Assembly: GCF_002127325.2 (NCBI RefSeq)
Contig: NC_035448.2
Coordinates: 87,920,753 to 87,984,752 of the forward strand
Length of the DNA: 64,000 bases
Reading direction: 5' to 3'
Origin: Helianthus annuus
Lineage: Eukaryota; Streptophyta; Magnoliopsida; Asterales; Asteraceae
Below, piece after piece: positions 33,682-43,820 of the stretch; the first letter of the stretch is position 1, and every line of letters starts with the position of its first letter. The notes beneath the pieces are model-generated. The model saw nothing but the letters and a program-made list of their open reading frames with translations, ran no database searches and was not told where the DNA came from. The translations under genes were made by a program, and so were the position numbers.

Positions 33682-36468
33682 AGGCAAGTAGAGTTTCGCA
33701 TCGACTTAGTTCCAGGCGCCGCGCCTGTGGCTAAGGCACCTTATCAACTTGCCCCGTCTGAGATGCAGGAATTGTCGACACAACTTCAAGAGTTGTTAGA
33801 CAAAGGATTTATCCGACCAAGCTTCTCGCCTTGGGGAGCTCCGGTCCTGTTTGTCAAGAAGAAGGACGGTAGTTTTCATATGTGTATTGACTACCGGGAG
33901 TTGAATAAGCTGACGATCAAGAATAGATATCCTCTGCCAATGATAGACGATTTATTCGACCAACTGCAAGGTTCAAGCTATTACTCGAAGATCGATTTGC
34001 GATCTGGATACCATCAGTTAAGGATACAAGAGGAAAGTATCCCTAAGACAACCTTCAGAACTCGTTATGGACACTACGAGTTCCTAGTTATGTCGTTTGG
34101 TTTGACAAACGCACCAGCAGTCTTTATGGATTTGATGAATAGAGTTTGCAAGCCGTACTTGGATAAGTTCGTGATTGTGTTCATCGATGACATTTTGATT
34201 TATTCAAAGACAAAGGCTGAGCACGAACAACATCTAAGAGCTATTTTGGAATTGCTGAAAAAGGAGTAGCTGTACACCAAATTCTCGAAGTGCGAGTTTT
34301 GGCTACGTGAAGTCCAATTTCTTGGACATGTGGTAAATGGAGATGGAATTCATGTGGATCCCACCAAGATCGAAGCGATCAAGAATTGGGAAACGCCAAA
34401 GACGCCAACCGAGATTCGACAATTCTTGGGTTTGGCTGGCTACTATCGAAGGTTCATTGAGGACTTTTCAAAAATCGCTCAACCATTGACGCTCCTCACG
34501 CAGAAAGATAAGAAGTTTGATTGGGGAATCAAACAGGAAGAAGCGTTCCAGATATTGAAAGATAAGCTCTGCAATGCGCCAATCTTAGCACTACCGGAAG
34601 GTACTGACGATTTCGTGGTATACTGTGACGCCTCATGCCAAGGTTTGGGTTGCGTGTTGATGCAACGCCAAAAAGTTATTGCTGACGCATCGCGTCAATT
34701 GAAAGTAGATGAAAAGAATTATACCACGCATGATTTGGAACTTGGCGCAGTAATATTTGCTTTAAAGATCTGGAGACACTACCTATATGGTACGAAATGT
34801 ACGATCTTCACAGATCACAAGAGCCTACAACACATATTCAATCAGAAGGAGTTGAATATGAGACAAAGACGATGGGTTGAGTTGCTATATGATTACGACT
34901 GCGAGATAAAGTACCACCCAGGGAAGGCGAATGTGGTCGCCGATGCCCTAAGTCGAAAAGAAAGGATCAAGCCCATAAGGGTTAGGGCTTTGGAGATGAT
35001 TATTCAAACTGATCTTTCCTTACGCATTCGTGCCGCGCAGAAAGAATCTCTTAAGGAAAGAAACCTTGAAGAAGAATATCTCCGTGGGATGGAGAAGCAA
35101 TTGATGCCAAACGAGGAAGAAACATTATGTTTTGAGAAAAGGATTTGGGTTCCCCTGTTTGGTGGTTTGAGGAAAGTTATTTTTGATGAGGCACACAAAT
35201 CGCGGTACTCTATCCATCCAGGAGCGGATAAGATGTACCAGGATCTTAAAGATTACTATTGGTGGCCTAGGATGAAAGGCGATGTTGCTGTTTATGTAGG
35301 CAAGTGTTTAACGTGCGCTAAAGTGAAAGCGGAATACCAGAAGCCTTCAGGACTTCTGCAACAACCAGAAATTCCCAAGTGGAAATGGGAACAAATCTCC
35401 ATGGATTTTATTACAAAGTTGCCAAGAATGCCAAGAGGCCATGACACTATTTGGGTAATAGTGGATCGATTAACGAAATCTGCGCACTTCTTACCTATCA
35501 GAGAGAAGGATAATACGAGCAAGTTGGCTGAAATTTACATGAGAGAAATCGTTACGCTCCATGGAGTACCTCTCTCAATCATCTCGGATAGAGACGGAAG
35601 GTTCGTATCAAGGATTTGGCAATCCTTCCAAGAAGCTTTTGGCTCACAATTGAATATGAGCACTGCATTTCACCCATAGACCGACGGACAAAGCGAACGG
35701 ACGATACAGACCTTGGAAGATATGCTGAGAGCATGTGTTATGGATTTGGGAGGTAGCTGGGATAAGCATTTGCCATTGGTCGAATTTTCGTACAACAACA
35801 GCTACCACACCAGTATTGGTGCCGCGCCATTTGAAGCTCTATATGGCCGCAAGTGCAGATCACCGCTTTGTTGGTCTGATGCAGGTGATAGGCAATTGGT
35901 TGGTCCTGATATGGTCCAGGAAACCACAGACAAGATTGCACAGATCCGGGATCGCATCAAGGCGGCTCGTGATCGTCAGAAATGTTATGCGGATCGAAGA
36001 AGGAAACCTCTAGAATTTGAGGTAGGTGATATGGTTTTGTTGAAGGTATCACCCTGGAAGGGTGTGGCACGCTTTGGGAAGCGTGGAAAGTTGAATCCGC
36101 GGTATATTGGTCCGTTCAGAATCTTGGAAAGAATCGGGTTAGTAGAGTACAAGCTGGACTTACCTGCTGAACTGAATGGTGTTCAAGATACATTTCATGT
36201 ATCAAACTTGAAGAAGAGTCCAACTCAAGATACCGTAGTCATTCCCACCGACGAGATTCATGTTGACGACACGCTCCATTTTGTCGAAGAACCTGTTGAG
36301 GTTACGGATTGGAAAATGAACAAAACCCGCCGGAGCAGTGTCAAGCTCGTCAAGGTTCGTTGGAATGCCAGACATGGTCCTGAATACACCTGGGAGCGTG
36401 AGGACCGGATGAAAGAGAAATACCCCCACTTATTTCCCAAGAACCCTGCTACTAGAAGCAGAACTTAA
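33682..36468 (+). pseudogene. pol: pol of element B (RT-RNase H-integrase-chromodomain)
   Basis: One frame with stops at 34267-34269 and 35677-35679, plus the TAG at 33679. RT carries FIDD at 34180-34191. RNase H starts near 34615 (VYCDAS). The integrase zinc domain is near 35190-35320 and its core near 35400-35720. The chromodomain-like [15 protein letters not shown] block is near 36350. At both pol stops elements 1 or 2 have CAG (or CAA), so these look like C-to-T changes. Otherwise every catalytic block I looked for is present. Confidence 0.9.
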
Positions 36469-36470
36469 AA

Positions 36471-36503
36471 TTTCGGGACGAAAATTTTCTAACGGGGGGA
36501 GAA
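36471..36503 (+). other. Hairpin and polypurine tract of element B
   Basis: An AAAATTTCGGGACGAAAATTTT-type inverted repeat is followed by AACGGGGGGAGAA and then the LTR start TGTGACAACCC. Confidence 0.75.
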
Positions 36504-36913
36504 TGTGACAACCCTCACTAAATCAGGTATCCGTACAACTTAATTAATAATTAATTACTGCTAAATTACTGTGCTTGTTTGAAATTGTGGATAAACTGCT
36601 ACCTGTGTACTGATACATGTACATACATGCATCATACTTTATTTGCTGTCACTCCATTATTTACATACTGAACTCTAGTGACAACCGTGATGCACAAAAG
36701 CACAGTAGCACTATGAACGGATAACCTATTAAACATGCTGATATAGCCAGCATCAGGCAGACACTGCCTCTAAGGCCTGTATGAGCCCGAGATAGTTTGC
36801 TACACTAGTAGTGAGTGTAGGGAAACGAGGGTTGTAGAACTGCGTCACTAGGTATAAGTTACAGTGACCGGATGTGCCTAAAACGTACTTTAAGTACAAA
36901 ATTCAGCACTTTA
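36504..36913 (+). repeat. 3' LTR of element B, left part
   Basis: Matches 15083-15492 with several base differences; interrupted after CTTTA by solo LTR D. Confidence 0.9.
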
Positions 36914-37792
36914 TGTGACAACTGTGCTCTGTAATCGATGTACGATAAAACAATGTTGATTATTAATAAAACAATGTGCTTTGGTGTTATTATATGTGTT
37001 TTGGTGTTATTTTGTGTGTATTTGTGTTTGGTGATTTTACAATTCGATTCGATTCCAATTTCAAGCTCTAAATCGCTTTCTGGAAGATTATACGCGCACT
37101 AATGCGTAAATATAACCAGTTTAATGCAACAAACACTCCGGAATAGTAAAATAGGCTTAACATACCTTAAATAACCTCCAAATAACTTAGAAATAAGTTT
37201 TGGATGGTTCGGTGTGTTAAAATCAACCTTGTTCGATCGCAGGGACTATTTATGTCAAACTGCGAAACTATACCGATTTGTATAGTAACGAACACTCCAG
37301 AACTTGATCATAAGTTAAACATACCCTAAATAACCTTTACATAGCTTAGAAATAGGCTTTGATGGGTTCGGTATGCTAAAATAAACTTTATTGATCAATA
37401 GGGACTAAAAGCGTCAAAAAGTGCACAAGTTTGCATTTTCGCGCATATCTTACATTCTGAATACATCCGGACATCCAATAATTTATGTAAGCATTAAAAT
37501 ATTTTATTTTAGTGTTTGGCATGATAAAAATCCATTCGTCGTGCAATTTGGATCGTTTTTGCGTTCGTTACGACTCCCGTCGTAATTAACCGAACAACGC
37601 AATCGTACGACCAAACGAGCCGACATCCGAGATATTTTTGAGCACATTTTAAGTTCCCTATACTTTAACTTCATTTTAGAGCCTTAAAATGGGGTTAACA
37701 GGGTTTAAACGTGCCAAAAATGCTTAAAAATCAAGTTTGGGGCTTCAGGGGCCTGTTCTGCCAATTGATGAAACTTGCTGCCAGCACACAAG

Positions 37793-37832
37793 GTCCTTAC
37801 GGACCGTATGGAGGTGCTTACGGTCCGTAAGC
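37793..37832 (+). repeat. Paired GGTCC/GGACC palindromes in LTR D
   Basis: Two related dyads, CCTTACGGACCGTA and GCTTACGGTCCGTAAG, lie about 25 bp apart. The layout resembles the palindrome pairs of the Athila-like element. Confidence 0.7.
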
Positions 37833-38016
37833 CCTCTCCAGCACAACAGACTTCATTTTTAAAAACCCAGCTGTTCCCTATTGTTTTGCACATGGTTTTG
37901 GGCAATCTATGGGCTGGTTTGAAGGCTCCCATGGTATTCAAATCAGTGGGTACGAGGTGTATGGTCTAGATCATTCCCTCTTCTCCAAGAAACGATCCTA
38001 ACGGTTGTGAAAATCC

Positions 38017-38024
38017 TATAAATA
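38017..38024 (+). promoter_or_regulatory. TATA box of LTR D
   Basis: TATAAATA followed by a C/T-rich leader. Confidence 0.6.
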
Positions 38025-40740
38025 CCCCCACCCTTCACTCATTTCCCTCACATTTGAATCTGATTCTACACTCCCTAAGTGGAAGTTTGTGCTTCCTACC
38101 TGAGAGTGAATCGGGTTCGAATCTTGCGGGGACCTTCTGTAAGTATTCTTTCGCGTTTTTCGTTCGTTTCTATCGTTAAAGTCAAACTGTGTTTGACTTT
38201 CTGCTTTGACCAGTTTATGGTCAACGCGAAGTTCATTTGAACTTCATAACGTGAGCGTAATCACGATGGTTATAGTCCCTAGTGACTATACCTACTGATT
38301 ACCACGTTATCTAGGCTCAGTGACGAGTCGTAGTTTCGGCCAAAATGCGTTTTCTCGCGTATTTTGTAACCAAACTACTCTAGGATGTCAAAATCGTTTG
38401 TTTTGATATCCAAACCTGTTTTCTAACTTAACTAAACATGTTTCGACATGTTTAGCTCGTCACTTGTTAGTTTAGTGCTTATGTAGAGTCGTAAGTCAAG
38501 CGGACTAAATACCCGCTTAGACTTTCGAACACGACCCGTTTGGTCGATCATTAGGATCCGACCAAACACGTTTAGTGACCATAGTAGCGTAGGGAATAAC
38601 CTTCCGGGGTTATACCTTATGGTCACTTAGGTTTGATTAGTCGCATGATAAGTAGTTTATGTGCCCTTGGTAAATTACCAAAATACCCTTTTCATACATA
38701 ATTGGTAATTAAGCATATGTAACTTAAACTTTTGACACGTAACTGATTATGTAACATAATTAAACATGTATGGGCATATAATACATGTCATAGGACCAGT
38801 TAGACGTCTCGAACGCGCTTTTGCGTGCACGACGCGTTAAAGTAGCGTAAGCTACCTTAATAGGTCGCGATGGGTCGAAAGCACTTAGGTTAGGTTCCGA
38901 TTTAGGATGTAGGCTTTGTTAAACCATATCACATGAGTTCCAACACTCATTTGGTTTACAAGACCTCATTCTGTCCGATCTTCCGATTTAGGCGTATATG
39001 GTTTGACTAGTGGTTCGATTACTAGGAGCTACTTGATTTCTCTGGTTTGCTCGAGTTGTTGAAGTTCTATTTGATCAAGGATACTTTGCACTACATGTGA
39101 GTACATAGTTCCCCTACTTTACTGTTTTTAAATGTTTTGGGGTGATTCATATGTACGAAATGTTTTCAAAGTTTAAACGAGGATTTCAAAAACGATTAAA
39201 ACAATTTTTACTAAACTAAGAACGATTTCGATAAAGTGAACGAACTTGTTGGTTGTAGTTACATAACGAATGACATTCATTAGCATTGATCAAGCCGACC
39301 AGTATTAGGTTATGGTACCATAGGATCTGACAAATCCTGTTACTTTACTACACCCATGGTTATGTGTGTGGGTTGTGGGTAGCGACTGAATCTGATGTTT
39401 GTTAACTTACCCTTTGGAGGTTTGTTAACACGAGAACGAGTTGAACGATGGACGAGTCACAGAGGTTTGAATGTTATTAACAAGACGACCATATATAAGT
39501 TTTCACAATTAAAACAAGGACGATTTAAACGATCTAAACGAGTAAACGATTTGGGAATGATATGAGAACGATTTGGGAACGAATTGGAAACGATTTGGAA
39601 ACAATGTTAAACGATTTTGATAAACGATTGGTTTTTGGTTAAGTGTATAGATAACGAGACGGGGGTAATATTGTGACACCCCGGGAAAACCAGTGAACGA
39701 TATAACTTACCTAGCTTCCTCAGTGAGTGCGTACCAAATTTCGGGACGAAATTTCTTTTAAGTTGGGGATAATGTGACAACTCGAGTTTCTGACTTTCAC
39801 TTTCGCATTAAATGCGCATTGACTTTGACTGTTTAGTTGTTGGATGGTGGACTTGAAATTGTACGCGTTGTGTTTTAATGAAACGTATTGTCATTTTGCC
39901 TATATGTGATTACTTGCTGTGGTAGAAAATAATATTAGAGTTATTATTAAAACACTTAGTCCAGATTACGAAACATGACATCCAGATCGAAGGATCACGA
40001 AAGATAACCTTAGGTTCGAAGGATCTCGAAACATACCCTTCGAGCAGAGATAGGATCCTTCGACATCTTTCGGCCCAGTCTCTTCGAAGGACCACGAAAC
40101 ATATCCTTCGACTAGAATCCAGATCTTTCGGCCCAGTCTTTCCAATGGGCTTGGCCCATTCCTGTGATACGTTTATATACGTGAATGCATGTAGTCGGCA
40201 GTCACTTTCAACCCTAGAGCCTTTCTGTGAGTGACGGCAATTTGGAACTCTCGAAGCTTGCTTTAGTTTTCGATTCACCTCGGTTAGTATCCAAGCATTG
40301 CATGATTATTTAATTGTTATCCTTGCTAACTGTTAATCGAATACATGATTCATTAATATATATACATAATGCCTGATCTCATGTTTGAATCCCTTGCTTA
40401 TTGATGATGTTGATTATGGTAAACGAAAACGAAACAAGTGAACACGGTTTGGTTAGTTTAAACACAAAGATCTAAACCTGCTATCGATTAGGGTTTTTGG
40501 TATTCTGTTCGGATTATTAATCAATATTATAGATCGATTGTAGTGAGGAATCGTGCTCGTATGATACTCGTTATGTAGATGTACTGTTAAGATTTGGTAC
40601 CTGTTGTGATTTGTTTGGACATGCATGATCGATGATGATTGTTAATGATGATGACGGCTGTAGATGATTAGGGTTTCTGTTTCTGTAATTGACTGCGTGA
40701 TATCCGTAACTGATTGTGATCAAACGTAACTGATATGTAT

Positions 40741-41007
40741 CGAAAGATACTTGCTACTCGAAACATAGTTGTTGTCGAAAGATGCTTGTTAGTCGAACCA
40801 TAGTAGTGTTGACCGAAGGATAGCATTGACCGAACCATAGTAGTGTTGACCGAAAGATGACTTTTGGTCGAAAGATGACATTAGGTTCGAAACATAACTT
40901 TCGGTCCGAATGATAACTATGATGACTGTTTGTCGAAAGATTACTAATGTGTCGAAAGATAACAGTGGATCGAAAGATATTAGGGATTATAAACATCCTT
41001 CGAAGGA
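40741..41007 (+). repeat. CGAARSAT word cluster, element 3
   Basis: Some fifteen copies of CGAAAGAT, CGAAGGAT, CGAAACAT and close forms. The copy in the 3' LTR is at 47095-47361. Confidence 0.8.
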
Positions 41008-41297
41008 TGGGATGTATGTTTGATTTATTTGACATGCCATGCTTGGTGATGAATGTTAACATTTGTATTCGTGTACACTAGCTGTTGAGTAAATATGAAA
41101 TGATACGTGTTGTGCCGATATGCAAACTGACTGTTGTGTGATACATGATTGATGCATGATATTGGCTGTCAAGCACTATGTGACATTAGATTTGCATGCG
41201 TATCATTGCGAACATGAACTGATTTGTTATACGTGTATACAATAGGACATGATTAATTACTTGTGAGTGCATAACCTAGCATACCGAGCAAACCAAG

Positions 41298-41776
41298 GTG
41301 AGTTCACACAGCCAAGGCATGGGGTTCCCAGGGTGGGAATGGGATTTTGATTATTTACTGGTACTTGTCTATAATGGAACGTAGTGATGTTATGGGATGA
41401 ACTATGGTACACACGTCACTGTTAGAACTACTGCTAGACTAGTAACACTTATTGAACTGATCTTCGCACACCTGCCAAGGGTTGGCCGCGATATTATGAC
41501 TGACTTCGCACACCTGCCTTTGGAAGGCCGCGAACTGTAATTTACTAATCTTCGCACACCTGCCTGGTAGGCCGCGATACAACTAAACCTAGTCTAGAAT
41601 ACTCGGGATGAACATCCCCTAATATCTTCGCATACCTGCCTGGGAGGCCGCGATGGAAACTAATACGATACGTGACATAACGAACGTACATACTACTACT
41701 CACGCTATACTATTACTGAACTGTTAACTGTGAACTCGCTCAACTAGTTGTTGACTCTCTGCTGCATGCCTTGCAG
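41298..41776 (+). other. Candidate LTR intron, element 3 5' LTR
   Basis: Donor AAG/GTGAGTTCA, a GAACTCGCTCAAC box, and acceptor TGCCTTGCAG. Repeated at 47652-48130. Confidence 0.45.
41464..41653 (+). repeat. Four covarying hairpin units in the element 3 LTR
   Basis: Units at 41464-41491, 41506-41533, 41552-41577 and 41628-41653 share outer arms TCGC/GCGA. The inner arms are GCCAA/TTGGC, GCCTT/AAGGC, GCCT/AGGC and GCCT/AGGC. Both sides change together, so pairing is kept while sequence varies. A GGGATG/CATCCC hairpin sits before the last unit. Confidence 0.85.
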
Positions 41777-42065
41777 GACATTAGGTACATATGGAGCTTG
41801 CACAGGGAGGAGCAGGTCGTTGTGGAGCATGGATTATGTTTTGAACTTATTGAACTTATGTTACACATTTGGGCTTTCATACTTATGCTTCCGCTATACT
41901 TATAAACTATGATTATGTTTTGAACACCCATCATATTGAATGATTGGTTTACATTATTATATTTGATATTACATACATGTTCGATATGATTGGTGGCTTG
42001 ATCCTGGTCAGTCACGCTCCCAAGCGGTGATACTCCGCGTGTGGGATTTTGGGGGTGTGACAGAT

Positions 42066-42078
42066 TGGTATCAGAGCC
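42066..42078 (+). other. Primer-binding site of element 3
   Basis: TGGTATCAGAGCC lies 3 bp after the LTR. Confidence 0.9.
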
Positions 42079-42384
42079 ATTGGTTATAGAGAACTTGGTT
42101 TTAATATGGGAAACGTTTTTATTAAAACCAGACTATAACCCGAACAGTGCTCTCAACGATCCACAACGACGCTTCGCTCCACGTGCAAGACTCGACATCC
42201 TAGGTAATAAGGTTTATGTTTATTGCCTACATGCTAGAATTTGCATAGAACTTTGCCCGTAGTATGCTTACATCACTTTGCTCACTACTTGTTATTGCAT
42301 GAGTGTACTTGTGTGCTCACACTCTTCTGTCATCGCACTATTCGCGAACCTTTCTCACTAATGTTGCCTTTGATGTGAAGATCA

Positions 42385-43676
42385 ATGGCCGCACGAATTA
42401 ACATGACTCAAGCCCAGCTAGAGGCTCTCGTTGCTGCGGCAGTTGCAGCCGCCCAAGCAGGTAGTATACCCTGCAGTATAGACACTAGGATCTTTAGATC
42501 CTACATTAATTCTCGTACTTAACTTTGCCCTATTCGTACACAATAGGTCAACACGTGCAACAGCCTGTCTGCACATTCAAGAACTTTATGGACTGCCGTC
42601 CCGGCACGTTTAGCGGCACAGAAGGAGCAGTTGGACTCCTTCACTGGTTCGAGAAACTAGAGTCATTATTCGAAATGTGTGAATGCCCTGAGGAACGCAG
42701 GGTGAAATACGCTACCGGTACCCTAGAGGGAATCGCGTTAACTTGGTGGAACGCGCAAGTGCAGATATTCGGGTTGGCAGCTGCTAACGCCACACCCTGG
42801 AACGAATTCAAAGAACTTATTAAGAGAGAGTATTGTACACGTGAAGATATTCACAAGTTGGAAGACGAGCTGTATAATTTGAAAATGGTTGGATCGGAGA
42901 TCGAAGCGTATACTAAACGGTCGAATGAACTGGCCGTGCTGTGCCCAACCATGGTGGACCCTCCATACAAGCGTATTGAGTTGTATCTCAAAGGTTTGGC
43001 ACCAGAAATACAGAGCCACGTTACCTCGGCTAACCTCGACAACATCCAGGAAATTCAGCGCCTCGCTCACCGTATTACAGATCAGGCAGTGGATCAGAAC
43101 AAACTGCCAAAACGTGTCAAGGCTACCACTACTGCTGTCACCACTTCTGCTACTCCCAGTGACAACAAGAGGAAATGGGAGGGGGATTCCAGTAAGGGAT
43201 CGGTTTCTGTTCAGTCTCAGCAGCGCAAGACAAATGACTATCAGAACCCGAGCCAGCAATCATCTGGCAGTCAGGGACAGGGTGGATATCGGGGAATTCA
43301 CCCACTGTGTAATAAGTGCAACAAACACCACAGTGGAAGATGTCGCAGGGAACAATGTCAAAGATGCCTCAAGATGGGTCATGAGGCTAAGGATTGTAGG
43401 AGCTCTCGGCCAGCAAATCAGAACCAGCAACTCCCACCGCCAGCTCCACAGAACCAGCAGCAGCAACCACAGCGTGGAAATCGGGGATGTTTCCAGTGTG
43501 GGGCAGAAGGTCATTACAAACGCGATTGTCCTCAGTTGAACCAGAATCAGAACCACAACAATAACCAGGGCAACGGGAACAACAACAACAACGGGGGAAA
43601 CAACAATAACAATGGCAACGAGGCAAGAGGTCGAGTTTTCATGTTAGGAGGAGGAGACGCAATGAACGCTAATTGA
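42385..43676 (+). CDS. gag: gag of element 3, intact with one intron-like insertion
   Basis: Exon 1 is 42385-42460 and exon 2 is 42547-43676; joining them gives one open frame of about 400 residues. It has an Ala/Gln-rich start, a retrotransposon gag domain (about residues 40-220), a Cys/His block at CNKCNKHHSGRC, a CCHC knuckle CQRCLKMGHEAKDC and a second full knuckle CFQCGAEGHYKRDC, then an Asn-rich tail. It ends just where the protease should begin. It would encode capsid/nucleocapsid that packages RNA. Without pol it could move only with enzymes from a relative. ATG 42385 was chosen because it aligns with the starts in elements 1 and 2. Confidence 0.8.
42461..42546 (+). other. Intron-like insertion in gag, element 3
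   Basis: CAG/GTAGTATACC at the left and CACAATAG/GT at the right are canonical splice borders, with CTTAAC as a possible branch point about 30 bp before the acceptor. It interrupts the frame with stops. Element 1 has uninterrupted coding sequence at this exact junction. Confidence 0.65.
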
Positions 43677-43820
43677 ACTCATAACTTATCTTGGATTTTC
43701 ATTATTATGTTTACGCTACTCAAACAAAGTTTGGTTTGAACATTAATCGTGTTGGGTTTTATGAATTATTTTACTTATTATATTTTATTTTTGGTATGAT
43801 GGATGTTTTGATATTATTGA
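43677..43820 (+). other. LTR-end-like fragment between gag and pol, element 3
   Basis: About 140 AT-rich bases resemble the last part of the LTR (TTTGAACATTAATCGTGTTG against TTGAAACATCAATCGTATTG of element 1, and a following GGTATGATGGATGTTTTGAT). It replaces the protease and the first half of RT. The match is diverged and was judged by eye. Confidence 0.45.

Larger units (their letters stand above)
39672..42062 (+). repeat. 5' LTR of element 3 with 101-bp extra start
   Basis: It begins TGTGACACCCC, then carries 101 bp that in elements 1 and 2 belong to the internal region (including the palindrome-like AAATTTCGGGACGAAATTT and TTGGGGATAA), then TGTGACAACTCG at 39773. The AATAT duplication proves the outer boundary. 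Word clusters lie at 39995-40135 and 40741-41007, with a TATA-like box near 40173. Confidence 0.92.

Noticed and set aside
39672..39773. Tandem duplication of the element 3 3' end in front of its 5' LTR
   Set aside because: AATAT on both outer edges and equal 2391-bp LTRs show that the extra 101 bp are part of the LTR itself.
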